A DNA stretch of 64,000 nt from Endomychus coccineus. Taxonomy: Eukaryota > Arthropoda > Insecta > Coleoptera > Endomychidae. Each line of letters opens with the position of its first letter. Within the stretch, counting starts at the first letter, position 1. Positions 1-11,170 of this stretch are shown in pieces. A program made the position numbers and the translations under genes. The stretch spans positions 77,867,978 to 77,931,977 of the forward strand of contig OY294068.1 of the NCBI GenBank assembly GCA_958510875.1, given 5' to 3'. Below the pieces are notes generated by a model. That model was given only the letters and a program-made list of their open reading frames with translations. It was not told where the DNA came from and did not search any database.

Positions 1-299
1 TTAAACTAAGATAATTTACAAAATATGGTTAGGCATTTAGGATAAACTTAACAGTAAACATATAAACCAAAAAAAGAGCCGATGATGTAACCTATATTAT
101 ATATCTAATGATATTGTCAGTTATTTAAGAACCAGGATTTTATCATCGGATGAGTTGTTAAAAGTAATTGCCAACCAGTGGTAACTTCTACGGGTACGCA
201 GGAGATACATTGTCTCATCATCAAATTCAACTACACGAATAGAGAAAAAAGCTGTGATTAATTGATCACATGAGTTCCCTCACTCAAAAAAACCGAAAA

Positions 300-1075
300 T
301 GATTAGAAACAAAATTTCATTAAGATCGATTCTCATCTGCTTTATGGAGTGACAAATTGAGATGAAGAGTTTTTTCGAAATTTATGTAGACATGAACTTT
401 TCGTTTGCTTGTAGGTCAAGTGTGCAAAATTTTATCAAAATCAGTACTTATCTGTTTCAGGAAGGGAGAAAGAAGGATTGTAGATCTCATGTAAAAAGTG
501 ACTCCTCTTGCTCTGAAGAGTTCGCGAAATTTTATGAAAATCAGAACCTGTTTGCTTTCCTCTTGCTTTGAAGAGTTCACGAAATTTCAATGAAAATCAT
601 AACTTGTTTGCTTTAATGGGCGAATAAGGGAGTTGCGGTCGTCTTGAAGATCGAGTTTGTGAAATTTCATCTTGTCTGCTTCAAGGGGTATGATATCTGC
701 TTTACGAGTTGTGAAAGAATTCATGTTTTTCCGAGATAACATGTGGACTGTGATTTTCTTCTTGTTTAAGAGGTCACGTATGCAAAATTTCATCAAGATC
801 TATACTTATTTGCTTCAAGGAGTGGGAAAGAGGGATGGGATAGTTTCTCCGAAATCTCATGTGAAAAGTGAGTTACCTCTTGTTTTGAAGATCAAGTTTG
901 CGAAATTCCATCAAGATTGAAACTTGCATGCAAGGGATGAGAAGTAGAGTTGGGGCACTGAGGTAGTTCTTCCGAAATCTCATGTAGACAGTGACTCCAT
1001 TGTTTCGATGGTGACGTTTACAAAATTTCATCAAGGTCGGTGTTTGTCTGTTTCAAGGGTTGGCGATTGCACCTA
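300..1075. repeat. Degenerate tandem repeat array
   Basis: About five diverged units, very roughly 150 bases each, recur in the same order. Each has a block like GCGAAATTTCATCAAGATC, a block like CTTGTCTGCTTCAAGGAG, a purine-rich GGGAAAGAGGGAT block, and a block like CCGAAATCTCATGTGAAAAG followed by TGACTCCTCTTG. Short open frames across it are by-products of the repeat and no protein family is recognised. The preceding 300 bases hold nothing I can identify. The array could be the internal repeat of a transposon or an old satellite remnant. Confidence 0.55.
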
Positions 1076-2640
1076 CAACTTTAGATGATATGAAAAACAG
1101 AATTCGATTTGCATCCTCATTAGTGACAAATGAAAAGTTGCAGTGTATACGGCATTCTTTACAAAATGGGTGAAAATGTTTTTGAAACTTGAAAGGAGAC
1201 ATCTCGAACAATTTCCTAATCATGACGATAAATAAGTTTAAATTTGATTGTTAATATTTTTTGTGTTTAATAACCTAAAATATCATAATTCCTTAACCGA
1301 GACACACACCTAGTTTTTACGTAGATGCCAATTGGATAAAAAACTACATCCTCCCATATGAAAATCCAAAGGTAACCGCCGCCTCTCAGAATGGGGGGAA
1401 GCGCAAAAAAATATTCAAATATGTCCCCTCTCCCATCTCACCATTATTTTACAATTTCACAAAATATTTTTTAATCGTTTTCGAAATATTCTCTAGTAAC
1501 ACTTTTAAAAAACCTTACTTCTTACGCACTACACTATTTTGCAAAATAGTGCGACCCTGCAAATGCGACGGTAACGCTTAGCAGCCGTCCAGAGTAAAAT
1601 ATCGACGGCAGCCCGCCGGCAACTGTGGCGAGTACAGTTCGTGAGCAATGTTCTAATCAATCTTTTGACAATTAATTTTCAATGGTTATTTCGCAAATCG
1701 AAGAAGAAATCGATCGTGTGCAAGAACTCTCAGTCTTTCACCCTTCTCTTGAAAATCTTTAGTGAATCAATTGAGGTTATCAAAATCTGCTTCCAGCATA
1801 TAACGGTGATTTTCAAAAAACGAGTGTTCATGTTTATCTATAGTATAAAATTTTGTTTTTATTTTATTTTGTTGTTGTTGTTTTTGTTCGGAATACATCG
1901 ATTTCTTAGCCTCCTAATGCGCTTTTGAAGAACAAACACACGCATAATCTCAGTGGACTGGCCCCAAATAATCATACATCAAATCATAATAGACACCTGT
2001 GATATGACAATATTTTAGAGTTTTTTAAACGAAGCTTTTATTTATTTTACCTCATACAAAATTAACATGATCACTCTACGTCAGATAGCTATCTAAAAAG
2101 ATTCCAAGAAATCTGAGCTGACGAAACAATTTCATGATGGTTGGAGCTTAACTCGAGATTTTGTGCTATTTCGATATTGAATGCGTCTGCAATAGATTTG
2201 TGTATTATAATCCGAGAAAAAACACCTGTCCCGTGGATCGAATAGTGAGATATCAAGAAGAATTATCATATAATTTATTATATGATATTTATTATATTCA
2301 ATAAATTGAATTTGTTTTTTCTATGTAAAGTAAATACTCAATAATACTATTCCATTTTTTATGTTCCTTCATAAACATTTATCTATCGATTCAGTATGGA
2401 ATTTAAGATCAATACCGTTTCAATATTTTTCTATAAGCTAAATACATATAGGGCCGCGCGCACAAGAGGGTTTTGGGTGTTCAAACCTCGAGGGTCTATT
2501 TTTGAACATCAGAAGCGAGGTTTACATAAGGTTAACAAATTATTATCTGCTACATACTTTCTATATTTCTACGGTTTTGTATCATAGTTAAGAACAAGAT
2601 AGGAACTCAACTAAAATTTGAAGCAAAACCTACTTAATGA
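1076..2640. other. AT-rich stretch, no gene recognised
   Basis: No coding region is supported. The open frame at 1,641-1,928 is Phe/Leu/Ile-rich low-complexity translation. A short GC-richer block at about 1,545-1,640 stands out from its surroundings. A small hairpin sequence (ATCATATAA/TTATATGAT) lies near 2,268-2,290. Confidence 0.5.
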
Positions 2641-3976
2641 TTCGCATTTAAAGTTGATGGTCGAATGAGTAATGATATAGTAAAAGGTTTAACGCGGAAT
2701 CGCTACAATATATGCTAATGGGATATATACGAAAGAGGACATGGAATCGTTCCAACAGGCGCTTCTTTTCCCTAATGAGAAGGAAGTGGTAACGAACAGT
2801 ACTACTCAAAGAGTGCTCGGAAAAGGTGTTTCGGAAAATGCCGTGTTTATTCAGTCAAAGTGAGTTCAAAAACTTACCAAAATCGGCGGCAGAAGAAGTT
2901 TGAAGTTTCATTAGCCGAATGCAGAATATTTTCTCTATCTGGAAACTCAATTACCCGCTATTTTGCGTCGAAACCTATATAACTGGGATATCCACGAACT
3001 ACTTCACACTAAGGAAATCGGCCCAAGACCATCCAAAGAGAAGAAAATAATACTTATGTAACGTTAATAAACCCAAATGTTAATAGAGAGGATAGAACGG
3101 AAGAAGAAAAATTTGAGGACCAGATAGCAATCGAAATAGAAGAAGAAGTAAATACAGGCAAACAACTATATTCCCTAATTCCTACAGCTCCATCTGCAGA
3201 GATCCACGTTGCAGAGGAAAATGAAGGCGACAGTGAATTTCATAATTTGTGTTTTGTTTCTTGTTTGTTTTGTTTTTTTTATAGGTATTTCTATGTTATT
3301 TTGGCGAATCATTTGTTTCCGTTCTGATCCATATGATTCCAATTAACAAGGGGTAATGTAGTAAGAGTTTAGTTTAGATCAATCTCTGTATTCACAACTA
3401 AATCTTTTTGGAAAGTTTAAATTTAATGTAAATAAAATATGATATCAGCAAGGGCACAAGAATTTTAAGAGGTATCAGATGTTTTCTGTTTTATGTTTTA
3501 GAAATAGTAAAAGAATTTCTAACTTAAACATAAATTAGTTCACACCCGCTCCAAAAAGGCCGATATGATACCATATCAGGTCAGAAGAGTGTTTTTAATA
3601 ATTTTTCAGTTTCAGATAAGCATTAGATGTGAAGAAAATCATAAATCTGTCAAACAACAATGACCAAAACAGGACGGAAATGAATCGGCTTGTTTTTGGA
3701 ATTTTTTTCAATGTTGTAATTCAAAATTGTAATTAAAATATAGTCTTAATTATAATTAGTAAAGAAGGAATCAGTTAGTAATACTTAGAAAAGGACAGAT
3801 AGGCTTAGAAATCACCAGCGAAAACATTCTGAATTAGAGGCCTCATTAGAAAGAAAGAATTGTTAACTTGGTTTAATCATTCTTCCAAATTTACTAGAAA
3901 TATCATTGGTAACAAAATTAGGAGCAGGATCACTATAAGTGAAGTTATTGGTTAAACAATTCGGGGATTCTTCCCC
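2641..3976. other. Unidentified, partly coding-like decayed sequence
   Basis: Around 3,080-3,330 (+) there is an open, Glu-rich stretch without a usable start. Upstream, from about 2,650, fragments in several frames look like a broken coding region. I could not match these to a family. The remainder to 3,976 is AT-rich with nothing recognised. Confidence 0.3.
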
Positions 3977-3979
3977 TAA

Positions 3980-5437
3980 TAGTCTAGGAGCTAGACCGAT
4001 TTTGTTTGACTGAACATCAACCCGATGGCACTATGGTTTATCGTTAGAGGACGTTTCAATGACCAATTCATCTCACAGACCGAATTTTCCCCGGCTGCTA
4101 GATCTCGAGATAGGGCATCCGCATTTTTTTTTTTGACTGGAGGTTAACCCCTTCCAAGTTGCGGTTACTTGAAAAGCATGCCATCCTCATACACTTCCAC
4201 CATGTGCCATCATTTTTTATCGTGTCCGTTTATCAGGCCGACCAGTTAAAATTTAACCAAAAATGGACTGCAAGTTAACCCCCCCAAACCTGGTGGAAAA
4301 TGTTTATTGGTGTTGGCAATTGTTAGCATACCCTATGCCATCAAAAGTTATCGGCCCATTTCCGAGTAATTGGCCATTATTTAGACCAAAAATGTTTATT
4401 TTTTTCATTTTGTGGATAAAAGTTGCGGGTTACAAGGTTACATGATGGCACCATGTTAAATAACTTTATTGGAGATCAAATAAAGATTTAAAACTATTGC
4501 CATCACTTCTTGCTTATTTGAATCCCCCAAAACTCCCTAAAATCATCCACGAAAATGAAAATAAATTAAAAAGAGCCGTTTCGATTTTAAACCCAGATGG
4601 GTCGCAATAATTCACTAATTTATCATAAAATTGGCCATAATATCCATATTTTTCATATTTATGGTTAATGTTACCCCCTACGACAATTTATCATACCCTC
4701 CTCATGCTGAATTAACGCCAAACATACAACTGTAATTGAGCATGTTTTTTTTCACAAAATTATTACGATACATTAATGTACCCCTACTTCCACGATTCAT
4801 TAATTCACCCCCTCTCAAGTACATCATCATCCCCCTTTTAAACAACCCCTATGCAGAACAATATTAAAAAATCAGTATTCTTAAGCTTTTTCATTACAAC
4901 ATTATATAACTGTTTTATTCCTCATTACAGCACTCAGCATATCACTAAAAGTAGATTATTTCCTAAAAAAAAAATAGAAAGAGTATATATATGGGTGATT
5001 CTTTCTGAAATCGTCCACCCTATCTTGCCCATTTTTTTTCTACGTTTCAATAAATAAAAATGTACATCCATGAAGCTTGAACGGTCTACTTTCGGATACT
5101 ACTTGGCGTTTTTGAATACAGCGCGTTCCAGCGATGGGAGGCATGAAACAAGGGATGAACATCCATTAAAAAATTCATAAAAAAACTCAATATAAATTGC
5201 AGACTAACGAATTGAAATTTGTCGACTCTTCAGTTGTATTTTTAAAGGAAATACAACAATTTTCATTCGAAATTTTTTTTGATATATTGCTTTCTTTCGA
5301 TGTTATTTTCAATTGGAACAAAATCAATTTCTACACCTTCAGATATCGATTCTCAGCTTATATTGCAAGATTATAAAAAAATCATAACAACAAAAAGTTC
5401 TTATTTTTTCATGTAGAAAACGATTATATAGTTCAAA
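3980..5437 (+). repeat. Left arm of the 3.2-kb inverted repeat
   Basis: This is the inverted counterpart of 5,968-7,219. The match is clear at the tip, through the GCCATCATTTTTTATCGTGT region near 4,206, and in the inner block near 5,340-5,437. It contains the arm-specific insertion at about 5,136-5,326. Confidence 0.75.
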
Positions 5438-5967
5438 ATGTCGAATCTGAAAAGAAAAAATTGCATTTTCATTTTGCCTATCAATATGATTAGAATATAC
5501 ATCTAAATTCATAAAGAAATTGGAAGCTCTCGTCTCAAGCCGTGGTGATGATACAGTAAGATATATGGGAGGTGGATGCAAACTGAAGCTGTGATTCTGC
5601 TTTTTATTCATAGAATAGAGAAGTAAAAATAACTACAATACGTAGGAAGTACATAATGTGTATCAATTTATTTGTTAACAAAACGAAATTTATTTTACAA
5701 TCTGATAATTTTCCCATTCTCTTTCAAAGACTGTTCTATTATTTCAAAAATGGGTTGGTTCTCTACAACTGTAAAACAAAAATATTTTCATGAATCTTTA
5801 CATTTGGAAAAATATAGCAGTAATTTCATGTTTCCAATATAATTATTTTGAAAAAAGATATTTTCAATACATTAAGAAATGATTGTTTACGCAATTTTAC
5901 TTACTTCCTCATTTATTTTAATAATAACTCTTGATTGACTTTTGATTGTTTGCAAAATGACAATTTG

Positions 5968-7219
5968 AACTATATAATCGTTTTCTACATGAAAAAATAA
6001 GAACTTTTTGTTCTTATGATTTTTTTATAATCTTGCAATATAAGCTGAGAATCGATATCTGAAGGTGTCATGCTGGAACGCGCTGTATTCAAAAAGGCCA
6101 AGTAATATCCGAAAGTAGACCGTCCAAGCTTCACGGATGTACATTTTTATTTATTGAAACGTAGAAAAAAAAATTGGCAAGATAGGGTGGCCGATTTCAG
6201 AAAGAATCACCCATATATATATTTTTTCTATTTTTTTTTGAGAAAATAATCTACTTTTAGTGATATGCTTAGTGCTGTAATGAGGATATAATGTTGTAAT
6301 GAAAAAGCTTAAGAATACCGATTTTTTAATATTGTTCTGCATAGGGGTTGTTTAAAAGGGGGATGATGATGTACTTGAGAGGGGGTGAATTAATGAATCG
6401 TGGAGGTAGGGGTACATTAATGTATCGTAATAATTTTGTGAAAAAAAAACATGCTCAATTACAGTTGTATGTTTGGCGTTAATTCAGCGTGAGGAGGGTA
6501 TGATAAATTGTCGTAGGGGGTAACATAAAGCATAAATATGAGAAATATGGATATTATGGCCAATTTCATGATAAATTAGTAAATTATTGCGACTCTGGCT
6601 GGGTTTAAAATCGAAACGTCTCTTTTTAATTTATTTTCATTTTCGTGGATGATTTTAGGGAGTTTTGGGGGGTTCAAATAAGCAAGGAGTGATGGCAATA
6701 GTTTTAAATCTTTATTTGATCTCCAATAAAGTTATTTAACATGGTGCCATCATGTTACCTTGTAACCCGCAACTTTTATCCACAAAATGAAAAAAATAAA
6801 CATTTTTGGTCTAAATAATGGCTAATTACTCGGAAATGGGCCGATAACTTTTGATGGCATAGGGTATGTTAACAATTGCCAACACCAATGAACATTTTCC
6901 ACCAGGTTTGGGGGGGTTAACTTGCAGTCCATTTTTGGTTAAATTTTAACTGGTCGGCCTGATAAACGGACACGATAAAAAATGATGGCACATGGTGGAA
7001 GTGTATAAGAATGGCATGCTTTTCAAGTAACCGCAACTTGGAAGGGGTTAACCTCCAGACAAAAGAAAAAAAAATGCGGATGCCCTTATCTCGAGATCTA
7101 GCAGCCGGGGAAAATTCGGTCTGTGAGATGAATTGGTCATTGAACCGACCTCTAACGATAAACCATAGTGCTATCGGGTTAATGTTCAGTCAAACAAAAT
7201 AGGTCTAGCTCCTAGACTA
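5968..7219 (-). repeat. Right arm of the 3.2-kb inverted repeat
   Basis: This is the reverse complement of the left arm, shorter by the roughly 190 bases absent here. It ends in CCTAGACTA followed by TAA. Confidence 0.75.
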
Positions 7220-7222
7220 TAA

Positions 7223-7690
7223 TTGTAGTTTAGTTTTTGAAGAAAAGGACGCATTATAGATAATAGCCACATTGCCAAAAACCTTCGGTTGTATTTTCGG
7301 ACTTGAATAATTCTCCTGAGGAATCACGTGGCACTCTGTCTATTTCAATTGAATTAAATTAATAGTTTCTTCATAATGTTTTTGGGAAGAAGGATGAATT
7401 TCGCTAAATCAGTTGTTTTAGATTTTCATTCAAAACTTGATGTTCTCAGTTTTTATCCAAGTTCAAGTTCAATAATACATTCGAATCAGTTCATTTAATT
7501 TCGATCATCGATCATCGATCATTACAAATAACGTACCTATTGATTTCAACATTATTTATTTGTTGTAAATTTGTAAAAATTGTATCTATTCTGTATGTAA
7601 AGTCATTGGTATAGATCCGTCTCAATTGAGGTTTAATTGCCAAAGGCGTTGTTGCATTATCAATTTTGAGTTTATTACCTAAATACCTAA
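7223..7690. other. No gene seen
   Basis: AT-rich sequence with a short direct repeat of ATCGATC near 7,500-7,520. It lies between the inverted-repeat element and the BEL/Pao relic. Nothing else is recognised. Confidence 0.4.
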
Positions 7691-8900
7691 TGGAAGTCGA
7701 AGATTTGTGATGCGTGCGATTAAATGACTCGTTTCGTTACTGGATTTTTTTGAGAATTTAAAATTTTTACCGTGTATTTGAAAGAATCATTTTCAGGAAT
7801 CCATAACAATCCTAAACATTTCACACTTTCACCTCATTTGAAATTGAGTGGTGACGAATCATTTATGGAAATTGATAATGCTTTCAGAATATGAGGTTCG
7901 TTTGAGATCCACTCCTGAATTTCAAAACCACCAGAGTGAAGAATTTTGATGATCTTGTTACAAGTTCATATCAATTCTGAAATGTTTCTTCCACAAGTGA
8001 TGAGATCATCAACGTAAAAGTCATTGAGTATGGTCTTAGCTGCGTTTGGGTGAGAATCAAAATGAAGTTCTGCTAAATATCGTAATGCTTTTATGGCTTG
8101 GTATGATGCGGATGCAGTACCATATTACAGTATTTAACTCATATGTATCAAAAGGCAAATGCTCATTTCCGCCCCACAGAATTCTCTGGTACATTCTGTC
8201 CTTTTTGTTTACAAGAATCTATCGATACATCTTGGCTATGTCAGCCGTAACTACGACTTTATGTATTCTGAATCTTAGCGCGATTGAGAAGAGATCATCT
8301 TGCAATGTCGGTCCTATCATGAGAGTATCGTTTAAAGATAATACACTGTCGGTTTTCGCGGAACCATCGAATACGACTAGTATTTTTGATGTGATACTTT
8401 CTTCCTTGAACACTACATGGTGTGGAAGAAAATATTGTTCAGAATATTTGTTGTTGAAATTTAGAACTTTAGACATGTGATCTAGTGCTATATACTCTTG
8501 CATGAATGAAGTATATTGCTCTTTCAAAATTTTATCATTGCGAAACTTTCGTTCAATTGCTTTGAATGGATTGAAGGCTGTTTGATATGAATTACCTAAC
8601 AGAGAAATGTTTTTTGTTTGAAGGGAAGTTTGACGACGAAACGACTATCAAAATTTCGTGTTACAGTATTTTCAAAATGTGTTTCACAATTAATTTCTTC
8701 TTGAGAAAAAAGTGCTGTCCTTTGATTGGGATCTTCTTCGATCTCCCAAAATGACGTTAACTGCGAATTTATGTCATCAAATTTATGGAACAATGACTCG
8801 ATTTTCTCAAGACGTAAATTCATCTCAACATTCATCGAATCTAGATCAATATTGTCATAATCTATACTATTGAGATAGTTTATAAATCTGGTTAGAGAAG
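7690..8900 (-). pseudogene. BEL/Pao-type reverse transcriptase relic
   Basis: Several frames on the minus strand together follow the order of a Pao-family polymerase. An FWEIEE block near 8,735 and a VVKLPFK block near 8,615 mark the N-terminal part. A 102-residue open piece (8,219-8,527) then holds LPHHVVFKEESITSKILVVF, SLNDTLMIGP and ADIAKMYR. The YVDD catalytic box is at 8,005-8,016, and a TKRVI-like block follows near 7,740. Stops and frameshifts separate the pieces, for example between 8,527 and 8,596 and just after ADIAKMYR, so it cannot make an enzyme. No LTRs or Gag were recognised beside it. The family (Pao/BEL, PF05380-like) is known from LTR retrotransposons of animals. Confidence 0.85.
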
Positions 8901-9745
8901 CTTTAATTGCACTGCGTTTTCTGATAGGTTCATTTGGTTTACAGAATCCTCCATTTCAAAAACTGTTATTTTAGCATGAAATTGAAAATAATCGAATTAT
9001 GCTCACTTCTTATAGGTTCAGGTTGGGATAGGATTTGATGAATTATTAATTGTTACTTGGTTTGTGAGATTGATGATTCTTGCGATATTGTTATGAAAAT
9101 GTGCATTGGCTATTAGCGTCCAAAGATGCGAGTTGTATAGACTTGGGAACTGACCATTTTATTAGAATTCACCTCGAAATGCACTGTATTTGTTGATAAC
9201 TCTTTTCTGATATCTGTGTCGAAGGAACACAATATGTTTGTTTTTCTTGTTGTTGTGGTAATAGCTTTTTCAGTTGTAGTTCAATTTTTTATAGGAAGAC
9301 GCGCGCTTCATCAATTCTTTTCATTTTCATTCAGTCACAGCACGCTATAAACATTTTAGCGATATCTATCAAAAACTAGCCTATATGCACATATATGTGC
9401 ATATAAATAGTACCTGTAGTTAGTCAAGTACAAAACTCTAAGTAGAGTCTATTTTGGATAGTCGTAGACATATTTATAGGTTCTATTAAGAAAAATGGAC
9501 CTGGATAAGAGGCTGGCATCTTGGACCACTTTTTTCAACTATTTAAGAAGTCTAATTCATATACATATAATGAATATGGACATGACACCCAAAAAGGTGG
9601 ATGAAATGTTCGTTCAGGGTATATGAAACTGTTTTTTGTTTTTTGTATGTTATAAACCCACTCCGCAACTCTAGTCTCCTGTACTAGTATGTACAACTTC
9701 AGTTCTGTTTTCGATGAAATTCCATTATTACTACCCCATGGTGGT
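8901..9745. other. No gene recognised; contains a perfect 24-bp palindrome
   Basis: This may include an unrecognisable upstream part of the BEL/Pao relic, but no motif can be read. At 9,382-9,405 there is a perfect palindrome, TATATGCACATA followed by its reverse complement. A 72-aa open frame at 9,535-9,753 (-) matches nothing I know. Confidence 0.4.
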
Positions 9746-9749
9746 GATT

Positions 9750-11170
9750 TCAATTAAGGGTAGATAGAATAATACTTCCATACTGTAGGAGTTGTTTCCA
9801 TAGCTCCCATTCTGCTGATGCAGACAAAACTTTGTATCTTGTTCAACTCAACCGCAGCTATTTTCTGGGTTACCTTTATTCTCAGGACTTATCTCCCATG
9901 ACTTTACGTATGCGCGTCTGACTAGCATTAATGTAGCCACGACTTTCTTCTTGACTTTCAGCAGCTATTCCTACCAGGTAAATCCAGAGTCGACGATTAC
10001 TCCGAGATTTTTAAATTCCACCGCTAGCTGGATGTTATTCCCTTGTAGAGTTAGAGAACCAATTCCCTATTCCCTCTAGGTTCCTCCTTCGAGTGAAGGA
10101 TACGGGCCATTCGCTTTCTTATCTCAGTTATTGTGTTGCATTTTCCTTGGACTGTGATGATTGTCATTAACGTACCCAATTGTTTTGAAACCATTCCTTT
10201 CTAGTTGGATCTCCAGGCCTTCCACCACCAAATTTCAGAGCAAGGGGGATAGTACTCCCTGGCGACTTTGCCGATGGAGTTTCCCATTAGAGAGTGAGAA
10301 ATTTTTTCTTTTACCATACTGTCTACTGCAGCTAGTTAGATCGATGCCTTTACTTCCCAATGCTCTTGATATAGAGTCAGAAAAGTAACGTTGAGTGTTC
10401 CCTCAATGTCAAGGAATGTAACCAGCAGAATCTCTTTGATTTCCAGTGCGTTTTCCACTATTTCCATGAGTTGGTATACGCAGTCTTGTGAATTTGCCTG
10501 CTGTGTAGCTTTATTAGTCTGTATTGAACACAAAGACTTTATATTATGTCGTTCCTTATCATTACATATCATCTATCATCTTATATCTTTGAAGGAAGTA
10601 GGCAAATTTTCAATGTTTTGGTAACCAGAAAACTAAATAACCAATAAGATTGTAGCTTCTGAATTGCATCTGAGTCAACTTTCTGTAGCTAACCTATTTT
10701 CGATATGATTACAAACAAACATTCACAAATTTTATATCTTCGATTAGTGCATTACACTGGAGATCTCTGTGTAGAGGTTGACTCACCAGTATTGTGTCTC
10801 TAATTTGCCTGTCTAGCAGGTTTTCTTGCATCTGGAGCATGAATGACGACATAGGTCTCAGTGCCTTTGCACAATCCTGTACTGTTTATCCCAGGTTTTC
10901 TGATGAAGACGACTGCGATTGCTCTACATGCCCTTGGTATATCTTCCTAATGCAAGACAGGCCCTTGATACAAGTCATGTTTTATGCGTGCTAGAAGATC
11001 TATTCTTTCCCCTAGCATAATAGGCTAAATGACTTCTGGTCTGGATTCATATGGTTGGAACGTACTGATTTGGCATTTCGTTATTTCCACGTCAATCGCC
11101 CTTTTAGAGGCCTGACTGGAAGCTCTTATCGGAACCTCTAGTTCTGTGTCCCACCATGACCGAAACGGTC
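9750..11170 (-). pseudogene. Non-LTR (LINE) reverse transcriptase relic
   Basis: Read on the minus strand, broken frames follow the order of a LINE polymerase. An F-x-PYES-x-P block near 11,050 stands in for the usual PYKSPGPDG. A VVFI-x-KPG block lies near 10,900. A block near 10,450-10,560 has the pattern QLMEIVENALEIKEILLVTF followed by LDIEGTLNVT. A GVLSPLL block lies near 10,245. The catalytic tetrad has decayed to GYVND (normally GYADD) near 10,170. A LNKIQSFVCISRMGA block closes the relic near 9,840. The type resembles the RNase-H-bearing non-LTR group whose C-terminal part is seen separately at 61.6-62.3 kb. The relic has many stops and frameshifts and is not functional. Confidence 0.8.

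Larger units (their letters stand above)
3980..7219. mobile_element. Giant inverted-repeat DNA element, TAGTC termini, non-autonomous
   Basis: Two long arms, 3,980-5,437 and 5,968-7,219, are inverted copies of each other with scattered mismatches, around a roughly 530-base centre. The ends read TAGTCTAGGAGCTAGACC inward. TAA occurs immediately outside both ends (3,977-3,979 and 7,220-7,222), consistent with a 3-bp target duplication; a TA duplication with termini one step inward is an alternative. The left arm carries about 190 extra bases (about 5,136-5,326) that the right arm lacks. The two similar 63-68 aa open frames at 4,851-5,057 (+) and 6,151-6,342 (-) are the same repeat read from each arm and are not believable genes. 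No transposase is seen, so movement would need a partner in trans. Confidence 0.75.

Noticed and set aside
4851..5057. 68-aa frame mirrored by 6,151-6,342 on the other strand
   Set aside because: It is the same inverted-repeat arm read twice. The translation is low-complexity, and differences between the copies show no coding constraint.
8046..8480. 144-aa plus-strand frame
   Set aside because: It is antisense to the BEL/Pao polymerase relic, whose motifs are on the minus strand.
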